From contig JALVWL010000122.1 in assembly GCA_027034965.1 (NCBI GenBank), forward strand, positions 1 through 11,130: a DNA stretch of 11,130 nt. Reading direction: 5' to 3'. The notes under the pieces are model-generated. The model did not search any database, was not told the DNA's origin, and saw nothing but the letters and a program-made list of their open reading frames with translations. This stretch comes from Candidatus Omnitrophota bacterium (GTDB lineage Bacteria > Omnitrophota > Gorgyraeia > S143-82). Positions 1 through 6,079 of this stretch are shown here, piece by piece (position 1 is the stretch's first letter; every line of letters starts with the position of its first letter). Position numbers and translations under genes: made by a program.

Positions 1-141
1 CTTCATTCTCCCTTCTCCATCCTCAAAATTTGAGTTGTGGTTTTTAGTTTTGAGTTTTTACCTTTTTAATTTGTCCTACAACAAGTTCCATTATATTTTA
101 ATCCCCTATTGCATAATTTGGGTTGAATGGGTTATTTGCAG
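1..141. other. AT-rich non-coding tail after the FeeM-like gene
   Basis: No gene is seen here. It holds a small perfect inverted repeat (CTCAAA-A-TTTGAG, 22-34) and two copies of TTTGAGTT (29-36, 49-56). There is no GC-rich hairpin with a T-run in the minus direction, so no terminator can be called for the upstream operon. Confidence 0.4.
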
Positions 142-882
142 TTACTTATATACATCCAATAAGAAATCCCTACAATGCTCATCCATGCGATACCACATAT
201 CTGTCTTTTCTTTTAGGAAATACTCCACATCATCCCAGGAAAGTTTATACATAGTACCAGGAGTTTCTTTATCCTGTGAAGGGAATAAACGCCTTAACAA
301 TGGGTGTTGAGAGATAAACTCTTTAAAATTATAAAAGGATTGGTACATACAATATACAGTCTTATCCATCATCGCATAGGTCTGAGGGGAAGAAATAATT
401 CTAAATCCTATGCGTTCATAAAAAGCCGTATGAAAAGGCAAGACTTCTATGAGAAGATCAAAGTCGACATCCATTTCGATAGATTTTCTTAGAGCTACTT
501 TATAAAGCACTGCCCATATACCCAAGACCACCCCTATAGAAGAAATCGATGAAAACAAATTTTTTACCTTATCTTCATCTATAGCTAATTTCCCTATTTC
601 CATAGGATGTTCAAAATCTCTAGTCTCCTTAAATGTCTTTTGAACAGGTAAACCTATACCTCGAGGGAAAAACAATGATGATGTTCCGATAACGTCTCCA
701 TCAAGTATTGCAAGCGCTACAACTGTCTCAGGATGCATACAATATGGCATAACCCATATATCCCATGGCCAATTATTATCCAAGTACCTCTTACGTTTAT
801 ATATATCACAAACAAGTTTATAGGATTTTTCGAGATCCAAACGATTGGCCGCTAGTCTAAATTCTATATCCCTATAGAGCAT
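142..882 (-). CDS. FeeM/autoinducer-synthase-like N-acyltransferase (GNAT fold)
   Basis: This 246-residue protein resembles FeeM, which makes long-chain N-acyl amino acids from acyl-ACP, and more distantly LuxI-type synthases. The segment MEIGKLAID (94-102) corresponds to the E-x-R/K-L-A-V strand of that family, and VLPFHTAFYERIGF (147-160) to the conserved C-terminal H..FY..LGF motif of GNAT-like acyltransferases. GDVIGTSSLFFP (62-73) fits the preceding strand pair. The start at 882 has GAGGA upstream, overlapping the end of the PilZ gene, and only 2 nt separate the two. The extra ~50 C-terminal residues (rich in aromatic and charged residues) are not assigned. The substrate amine and acyl donor are unknown; a plain acetyltransferase is the alternative. 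Confidence 0.75.
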   Translation of the reverse strand: MLYRDIEFRLAANRLDLEKSYKLVCDIYKRKRYLDNNWPWDIWVMPYCMHPETVVALAILDGDVIGTSSLFFPRGIGLPVQKTFKETRDFEHPMEIGKLAIDEDKVKNLFSSISSIGVVLGIWAVLYKVALRKSIEMDVDFDLLIEVLPFHTAFYERIGFRIISSPQTYAMMDKTVYCMYQSFYNFKEFISQHPLLRRLFPSQDKETPGTMYKLSWDDVEYFLKEKTDMWYRMDEHCRDFLLDVYK

Positions 883-884
883 AC

Positions 885-1262
885 CTATTCCTCAGACATG
901 TATAATGTAAAGAACATAGACCACAATCTATCCATCAAAAACTCTACAAATTTCCTCCGATCCTCTTCTCCTATTTTCAATCCCGTTATCCCAAATAACT
1001 CAACCCCTTCGCCTCTCTTTTGCCAGACTACACTCGCCTCAAAATCAATTTCATCTCCACCTGGAAGAAATAACTTAATCTTTATCTCTTTATCACCAAT
1101 AGAAATCCCCTCCTCCGCCTCTACTCCCAATCCCGTCATACTAATATCCCTTACCCGTCCTTCTATCTTTCTACCATCCTTGTCATATACCTCTACTCTC
1201 AAATCTGCTCCAACCCTATCGGCCTTCCTGCGATCATCTGGATCTGGCATCGGTAATCTCAT
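885..1262 (-). CDS. PilZ domain protein, likely c-di-GMP receptor
   Basis: This 125-residue, single-domain cytosolic protein has both c-di-GMP contact motifs: RxxxR at R12-R16 (RRKADR) and DxSxxG at D39-G44 (DISMTG). About 80 residues of the beta-barrel type follow, ending in a short helix (RRKFVEFLMDRLW). There is no other domain, so it probably acts by binding a partner when c-di-GMP rises. It is coupled to the ThiF-like gene by a 4-nt overlap and lies 2 nt before the N-acyltransferase gene, which suggests that it controls one of these enzymes. Ligand binding is inferred from intact motifs. Confidence 0.9.
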   Translation of the reverse strand: MRLPMPDPDDRRKADRVGADLRVEVYDKDGRKIEGRVRDISMTGLGVEAEEGISIGDKEIKIKLFLPGGDEIDFEASVVWQKRGEGVELFGITGLKIGEEDRRKFVEFLMDRLWSMFFTLYMSEE

Positions 1263-2125
1263 CTCTTTCCCTTCAGCTTTAGCCTCTTTTTTGCATAATA
1301 GAAACGCAGCCTCTGAAGTAAATCCCTGTTGCCCTTCCTTAACCTCCCCCTTCTATACTCCCAGAAATAGGTGTCAAATACGTGATAATATGGTACGGGA
1401 TAGATTTTGCCTCTTTTGAGTATTAGCTTTAGCGCCTCTGAGGCATTCAGCCCTCCACAGAATTGAATAGCCGTGGCAATCGAAGGCCCACGAGATTCAG
1501 CAAACCTTATCGATGATAGATCCAGGTATCTGATAGGGAACAAAGGCGGAACACAGCCTATGGCAAAGAGCAAGGCCCTCTCTTCCATTGTATCCGCTAA
1601 ATCAAATGCAAAGTAATCCTCCCATTTCATCCCATCAGGGAGAAAAACCAGACAAGACGTCGTAAACCCCAATGGAGCTGAAGCGACAATAGGCATGCCC
1701 TTATCCCTGGCCTTTCTGTAGAGAAGCCGGCGCGCTTCAAATGCAAAAAAGTCCAGCCCATCTACCACTACTTCAACTCCATCCAGAAACTTATCTATAG
1801 TATCTTCATTTATCCCTGAATCGAAGACCTCTACTTCTGCCTCTGGATTGATATCAAGGACCATCTCCTTCATTACATGTGTCTTTTTCTTTCCTACAGT
1901 AGAGATGCGAGCACCTATCTGGCGGTTAAAGTTTATCATCTCATAATCATCTATGTCTGCTATATGGAAGGACCCAATCCCTATCCTGACCAGGGTATGA
2001 AGTGAGGCGCCCCCTGCGGCCCCCAGACCCGCTACACCAACTTTGGCAGCCTTTAGTCTCTCCTGCTCTTCCCTGGAGACTACGCCAAGGTTTCTCGAAA
2101 AGGCGTAAAAGTAATCAAAGTCCAT
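1259..2125 (-). CDS. ThiF/MoeB/HesA-type E1-like adenylyltransferase
   Basis: Enzymes of this fold adenylate the C-terminus of a ubiquitin-like protein or peptide, or another carboxylate, using ATP. The 288-residue protein has the nucleotide loop GLGAAGG (33-39), ADIDDYEMINFNRQ (56-69) with the conserved Asp and Arg, and a basic GKKKTHV (78-84) where E1 enzymes keep a catalytic Lys. It lacks the paired CxxC zinc motifs of ThiF and MoeB. Its only cysteines are C158, C191 and C223. The basic tail (last ~40 residues) is unusual. The start at 2125 has AAGGA 7-8 nt upstream. Its stop overlaps the PilZ start as ATGA. No ubiquitin-like partner (ThiS/MoaD) is nearby, so it is not an ordinary thiamine or molybdopterin gene, and its substrate is unknown. 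Confidence 0.85.
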   Translation of the reverse strand: MDFDYFYAFSRNLGVVSREEQERLKAAKVGVAGLGAAGGASLHTLVRIGIGSFHIADIDDYEMINFNRQIGARISTVGKKKTHVMKEMVLDINPEAEVEVFDSGINEDTIDKFLDGVEVVVDGLDFFAFEARRLLYRKARDKGMPIVASAPLGFTTSCLVFLPDGMKWEDYFAFDLADTMEERALLFAIGCVPPLFPIRYLDLSSIRFAESRGPSIATAIQFCGGLNASEALKLILKRGKIYPVPYYHVFDTYFWEYRRGRLRKGNRDLLQRLRFYYAKKRLKLKGKR

Positions 2126-2148
2126 AAAATAATCCTTTTTGCTCAGGT

Positions 2149-2169
2149 TTATTTTACTATGTAAAATAA
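2149..2169. repeat. Perfect 9-bp inverted repeat, candidate operator
   Basis: TTATTTTAC and GTAAAATAA flank a 3-nt centre with no mismatch. The repeat overlaps the weak -10 box upstream of the ThiF-like gene. It is not followed by a T-run and has almost no GC, so it is a poor terminator; a dimeric repressor site is more likely. No regulator could be assigned. Confidence 0.5.
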
Positions 2170-2180
2170 CACCTCATCAA
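2151..2180 (-). promoter_or_regulatory. Weak promoter candidate before the ThiF-PilZ-FeeM operon
   Basis: On the minus strand TTGATG (2180-2175) and TAAAAT (2156-2151) are 18 nt apart. The -35 match is modest and the -10 match fair. The 59-nt gap is the largest spacing between the permease and the next gene, so an independent start is plausible, but read-through from the hydrogenase operon is equally possible. Confidence 0.35.
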
Positions 2181-2184
2181 ACAA

Positions 2185-4038
2185 TTAATACTGGCAACTA
2201 TTCTCACCATCTTTTTCAGCCAATAATACATTGAAAATCAACTCTTCCTCATTTTCAGCAACAAGGCATCTATTCACAAAATCACAATCCTGAACTATCT
2301 CAGCAATAACTGCAAGCACCTTTAAGTGCGCCTCTCTTTCAGTTGCTGGACCAACTAATATAAAGGCTACCCAGACCTTCTTTCCATCAGGATAAATAAT
2401 CCCGTTCCTGGCCCGAACCAAAACCATATGAGTGCGTTCTATCTCTCTTAAAAATATGTGAGGGATAGCCACTCCTCTTTCAACAATATTAACTAAAACC
2501 TCTCTTCTTTTTTTAAACGCATTCAGGAAAAGTTCTGGTTTAAACTTCAGACGTTCTGCTAATAAAACAGCAACTCTATCAAACAAATCATCTATTGTTA
2601 TAGCCTCTTCGATATCTAACACATCTGCTTGCTTTATTATCTCAAGCGTAGTTGCATCTATTAAGCCTTCTCTCTCGATAACAATGTGTGCCAACTCTTC
2701 ATGCAACTTTTCGGACGCTAATTCCTTATCTTTACTAATTATCCTCTCAAGCATATATAACAAGGCGGTATTCCCCATCCCTCTTCGACGAGAAAATAAC
2801 TTATACCATAACCAACTAAACGACATAAATAACAGAGTCAAAAATACGATTAAAGACCCCATCTCTATCAAAAGGAAAATCCCTATTAACACACCTGTAA
2901 CCTGCATATACGGATAGAATGGTGAATAGAAGCTGGGTTTATAGCTCTTGATTCGACTCTCTCTGAAAAAAACAACCCCAAGATTTGCAAATAGATACAA
3001 TATAATTAACATACAAGAGGCCACCTTTATTAATAATTCCAATGGCAAAAAGAAAAGAGAAAATGCTATAAATAAACCTGTAGTCAATACCGACACATAA
3101 GGGACCTTAAACTTATTAGTTTTTGTCAAAAATTCTGGCAATATTCCATCCCGGCTCATTCCCAGGGGATAACGAGAAGCCGCCATAATACCAGCATTGG
3201 CCGTTGAAATGAAGGCCAAAAAGGCCGCTGTGGTAATCAATATTTCCATAAACCTTCCGCCAATAATTCGGGCAGTATCCGAGATAGGTGTGAGGCTACT
3301 TTTCAGGATAGTGCCAGGCAAAATCCCAACTGTTGTTATTATGACCAAAGAATAGAGAATTACAACAAATACCAAAGATGTAAATAAAGCTCGGGGAATA
3401 TTTTTGCCAGGATCGCGGATCTCTTCAGAAAGAGAAACCATATGTGTCAGTCCTGCGTAGGAAATAAAGACAAAAGCTGTTGTTTTAAATATTCCGACAA
3501 TACCATTTAAAACAAACGGATGAAAAAACGATAAATTAATCGAGCTTATTCCAATACCAAAATATAAAAGGAGAATAATTGCTAGCCCCAATACCAGGAA
3601 TAATTGAAGCCTAGTAGCTTCTTTAACACCCAATAGATTTAGAATAACAAAAAAAAGACAAAGGCATATCGCTATCACATTCAGATCTAATGGCACAATC
3701 CTGGCTATGTAGGCGGCCATCCCAATCAGAGCAAAGGCACTCTTTAAGCTCAAAGAGAACCAACTACTAAAACCAGAAAGAGTACCCAACAAAGGGCCAA
3801 ATCCTCGCATTATATAAAAGTAGTCACCTCCCGCTTTAGGCATAGCCGTAGCCAATTCAGCCATACTGAAGAGAGTAGGAATACAGGCAAGTCCAGCAAA
3901 TATATAGGATAGAACCACAGAGGGACCTGTCTGTGCATAAGCTAACCCTGGAAGGACAAACAACCCAGAGCTTATCATTGCCCCTACAGCAACTGCCAGT
4001 ACATCCCAAAAACCTAGTGTCTTTTTCAACCCGTCCAT
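2185..4038 (-). CDS. APC-family amino acid permease with C-terminal PTS EIIA domain
   Basis: This is a 617-residue inner-membrane protein. Residues 1 to about 430 form a permease with roughly 12 membrane segments. GAMISSGLF lies in the first helix and EIRDPGKNIPRA in a cytoplasmic loop, both signatures of APC transporters. The cytoplasmic tail (about 465-617) is an EIIA domain of the fructose/nitrogen type: GVAIPH with the phosphorylatable His527, then VGPATEREAHLKVL with a second conserved His571. Phosphorylation might therefore control transport. The ATG at 4038 is preferred because it follows the previous stop by one base and has GGAG 9 nt upstream; an ATG at 4092 would add 18 non-homologous residues antiparallel to nothing useful inside the HydE-like gene. 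The substrate is unknown. Its place at the end of a hydrogenase operon is odd, perhaps supplying or exporting an amino acid. Confidence 0.88.
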   Translation of the reverse strand: MDGLKKTLGFWDVLAVAVGAMISSGLFVLPGLAYAQTGPSVVLSYIFAGLACIPTLFSMAELATAMPKAGGDYFYIMRGFGPLLGTLSGFSSWFSLSLKSAFALIGMAAYIARIVPLDLNVIAICLCLFFVILNLLGVKEATRLQLFLVLGLAIILLLYFGIGISSINLSFFHPFVLNGIVGIFKTTAFVFISYAGLTHMVSLSEEIRDPGKNIPRALFTSLVFVVILYSLVIITTVGILPGTILKSSLTPISDTARIIGGRFMEILITTAAFLAFISTANAGIMAASRYPLGMSRDGILPEFLTKTNKFKVPYVSVLTTGLFIAFSLFFLPLELLIKVASCMLIILYLFANLGVVFFRESRIKSYKPSFYSPFYPYMQVTGVLIGIFLLIEMGSLIVFLTLLFMSFSWLWYKLFSRRRGMGNTALLYMLERIISKDKELASEKLHEELAHIVIEREGLIDATTLEIIKQADVLDIEEAITIDDLFDRVAVLLAERLKFKPELFLNAFKKRREVLVNIVERGVAIPHIFLREIERTHMVLVRARNGIIYPDGKKVWVAFILVGPATEREAHLKVLAVIAEIVQDCDFVNRCLVAENEEELIFNVLLAEKDGENSCQY

Positions 4039-4039
4039 A

Positions 4040-5347
4040 TCAACGCACTCCAAGATCCGTAGGTGCACGGCCAAGTGACTGGAGCAGGGCAATGGTCTTA
4101 TCTATCTGCTCCTCTATCCCGGCCTCTCTCCAGGCCCTATCCGGATATATATCGTAAAGTCGTCTATATTCTAGAGGCGTTATATTCAGCATAACGGAAT
4201 TTGCCCCTGCCAGCAATCCCTTTTTCCTGGCCTCTGGATCTAAGGTCTCAAATGCGGTAGTAACCAGTATCCTGGCGTTTTCGTAATCGACAAACCTCAA
4301 TGCTGCCAAGACCTTTAAAACCATATCACTATCAGGCAGATTAGCATCTGATAAGGTCGAGGCCCTATGGGGAATAAACGGCCCAAAGGAGTACATCTCG
4401 GCATTTAGTTCCCTTACGAGAAATATGTCTTCTACGATATCATCTAGAGTCTGACCCGGAAGGCCTATTAAGGCCCCTGTAAAGACCAGATAACCCAATT
4501 CAGTAGCATAACGGATATGCTCAAGACGGCTTGCAAGTGTTTTGTTCGGATGAAGTCTGGAATAGAGGCCCTCATTTGATGTCTCAAAACGCATCAACAT
4601 TCCACGCGCCCCGGCCTTATAAAGCCTCTCCAATCCACGAAGGCCTATCTCACCAAAACTAATACACAAAAATACGGGCTTATGGGCCCTTATACCTTGG
4701 ATAATCGCTTCACAATACTCAATAAATTCATCCTTATCAGCCGGTTCTCCTGACTGCAAGACCAGGGCCTTAAATCCATATCTATCTATCGCGTCTGTTG
4801 CAATCTTAACTGCCTCTTCAACAGACATCCTGTAACGCTTGAGTCCCTGATTCATAGAAGATATTCCACAATAAGCACACCCGCAGCTACAGTGGTTTGT
4901 TATCTCTATTATCCCGTGCACGCAGCAGGAGTTCTTCAAGTGTTTCTGACGAAGGAAATTGGCCGTCTTGTAGATGTAATCCAGGCTTTTCTCGTCAGAC
5001 ACCTCTAATATATAGGCAATGTCCTGCCTATTGACCGTCCCACCGTAGATAAGCCTATCTAATATGCTTATCAGCCTCCTGTCAACGCCATCCTTGGAAA
5101 TAGAAGAGGCAGACAGACTCATATCTAGTTTCTGAAGATTAAAGAAACTCTCCTTCCACAAATCCAGTACAGAAAGAGCATAGTCGGAAGGGACCTTTTC
5201 TATGACATAACCACCCTGGGCATATATGTAGTCTCCTATCTTAAGGCCCTCGAGTTCATTTATGGCCTCTTTCTTTTCTCCAAAATAATCAACAATGACC
5301 CTATTGCCCTCTATGGCCTCTATCCTTCCAGGTATGGCGTAACACAT
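4040..5347 (-). CDS. Fusion of HypC chaperone domain and HydE-like radical SAM enzyme
   Basis: This 435-residue protein has two parts. Residues 1-75 align with HypC/HupF, the chaperone that carries the Fe(CN)2CO unit to [NiFe] hydrogenases. It begins MCYAIPG, keeping the essential Cys2, but the position of E. coli HypC His51 is Gln44. Residues 90-435 resemble HydE, the radical SAM maturase of [FeFe] hydrogenase: CxxxCxxC at C153, C157 and C160, then LKRYRMS, LQSGE, GLPGQT, GPFIPH, and a GANSVMLNITP segment matching GANVIMPNWTP of Thermotoga HydE. The optional C-terminal second cluster of HydE is missing. The gene starts 14 nt after the HypA-like gene, with AAAGGT upstream, and ends one base before the permease. 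The context implies work on the Fe site of the adjacent hydrogenase, though its reaction is unknown. Confidence 0.88.
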   Translation of the reverse strand: MCYAIPGRIEAIEGNRVIVDYFGEKKEAINELEGLKIGDYIYAQGGYVIEKVPSDYALSVLDLWKESFFNLQKLDMSLSASSISKDGVDRRLISILDRLIYGGTVNRQDIAYILEVSDEKSLDYIYKTANFLRQKHLKNSCCVHGIIEITNHCSCGCAYCGISSMNQGLKRYRMSVEEAVKIATDAIDRYGFKALVLQSGEPADKDEFIEYCEAIIQGIRAHKPVFLCISFGEIGLRGLERLYKAGARGMLMRFETSNEGLYSRLHPNKTLASRLEHIRYATELGYLVFTGALIGLPGQTLDDIVEDIFLVRELNAEMYSFGPFIPHRASTLSDANLPDSDMVLKVLAALRFVDYENARILVTTAFETLDPEARKKGLLAGANSVMLNITPLEYRRLYDIYPDRAWREAGIEEQIDKTIALLQSLGRAPTDLGVR

Positions 5348-5361
5348 AATAATACCTTTTA

Positions 5362-5604
5362 TTATTCGTAATCAAAAGAATCCAGGATCAGGCCATGGCC
5401 ATCCAGGGGTTCTACCACTACCTTACAACCGTTAAGCAGTTCCTGGCCTGATTCCTTGCTTATATAGAATTCCACAATCTCAGGATTTATCTCAGTAAAC
5501 TCACCCATCTTGATATAGACGGTTGTAATCTTCTTTGCACCGAGATGAGCTGCCTTGTTTACGAGATCATTTACTAGGGTCTTTATGAACTTTACCTCAT
5601 GCAT
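5362..5604 (-). CDS. HypA-like nickel chaperone lacking the zinc-finger domain
   Basis: HypA normally delivers Ni to the hydrogenase large subunit with HypB. This protein is 80 residues against about 113-118 for HypA. The N-terminus is MHE, keeping the nickel-binding His2, and the segments IKMGEF and NGCKVVVE match the HypA nickel domain. After VVVE the zinc loop with its two CxxC pairs is absent, and the sequence resumes with GLILDSFDYE, which corresponds to the last HypA strand (GLQIRRIEID in E. coli). Only one Cys remains. The start is the ATG at 5604, with AAGGAG 7 nt upstream; the GTG at 5610 is only 1 nt from that site and would spoil the MH end. It overlaps the protease gene by 8 nt. 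It looks like an intact shortened gene rather than a remnant. Function is inferred. Confidence 0.82.
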   Translation of the reverse strand: MHEVKFIKTLVNDLVNKAAHLGAKKITTVYIKMGEFTEINPEIVEFYISKESGQELLNGCKVVVEPLDGHGLILDSFDYE

Positions 5605-6079
5605 AGCCACACTCCTTAAATATATCGACCATATAGCCTAAAGAATCAAGGACCGCCGGGCTCAGTCCCTCTCCGAAACCCCACCTGGAAATCTGTATGC
5701 CTATAAAGTAGGCCTCTATCTGGGGTATGTCAAGTCTTATCATCGACAGGATAAGGCTAAGCGGGATGCTGTGCGTACTTAAGGTAAGACAAGAAATCTG
5801 GTCTTCTCCAATAAATCTAATCTCCCCCTCCTCTCCACCAAAGTTGGCAGCATCAATAATTATAAGAAGATCTACCTTCTCCCTGGCTATAATATCGATA
5901 TAATTTTCTGGATTTGATTCTGCATTTATAATGATAAGGTCTTCTTTTCCCTTTAGTCTATCACATAATAGACAGGCAACCGCATCATCCATACGAAAGC
6001 GATTACCAATACAAAGGATGGCCTTTTTTTTGTCAGTGGCCAGAAGTCTCTTAAGGCTTTCTTCCCACAAATTCGACAT
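5597..6079 (-). CDS. [NiFe]-hydrogenase maturation endopeptidase (HycI/HybD family)
   Basis: It should cleave the C-terminal tail of the large subunit after His432 once nickel is in place. The 160-residue protein has the family's normal size. It shows the N-terminal GN-xxx-DD motif (GNRFRMDD, 25-32), an Asp in IIDAANF (D76) and a His in STHSIPL (H103). These match the three nickel-probing residues of E. coli HybD/HycI. The start at 6079 lies 29 nt inside hydA and has no clear ribosome site, which suggests coupling; a TTG three codons later is an alternative. Its stop overlaps the HypA-like gene by 8 nt. Its adjacency to the large subunit suggests it is dedicated to this hydrogenase. Confidence 0.92.
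   Translation of the reverse strand: MSNLWEESLKRLLATDKKKAILCIGNRFRMDDAVACLLCDRLKGKEDLIIINAESNPENYIDIIAREKVDLLIIIDAANFGGEEGEIRFIGEDQISCLTLSTHSIPLSLILSMIRLDIPQIEAYFIGIQISRWGFGEGLSPAVLDSLGYMVDIFKECGYA

Noticed and set aside
22..56. Possible terminator after the FeeM-like gene
   Set aside because: The stem is only 6 bp, AT-rich, and lacks a T-run in the direction of transcription.
898..1419. Plus-strand open frame of 173 codons
   Set aside because: It lies wholly antisense to the PilZ and ThiF-like genes, is rich in Ser/Pro/Asn/Leu as expected for a reverse-frame shadow, and matches no family I recognise.
4039..4092. Upstream ATG start (4092) for the permease
   Set aside because: It would add 18 residues overlapping the end of the HydE-like gene, with no resemblance to APC proteins; the ATG at 4038 has a GGAG site and the usual short N-terminus before the first helix.
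5605..5610. GTG start two codons upstream for the HypA-like gene
   Set aside because: It sits 1 nt from the ribosome site, too close for initiation, and would displace the MH N-terminus needed for nickel binding.
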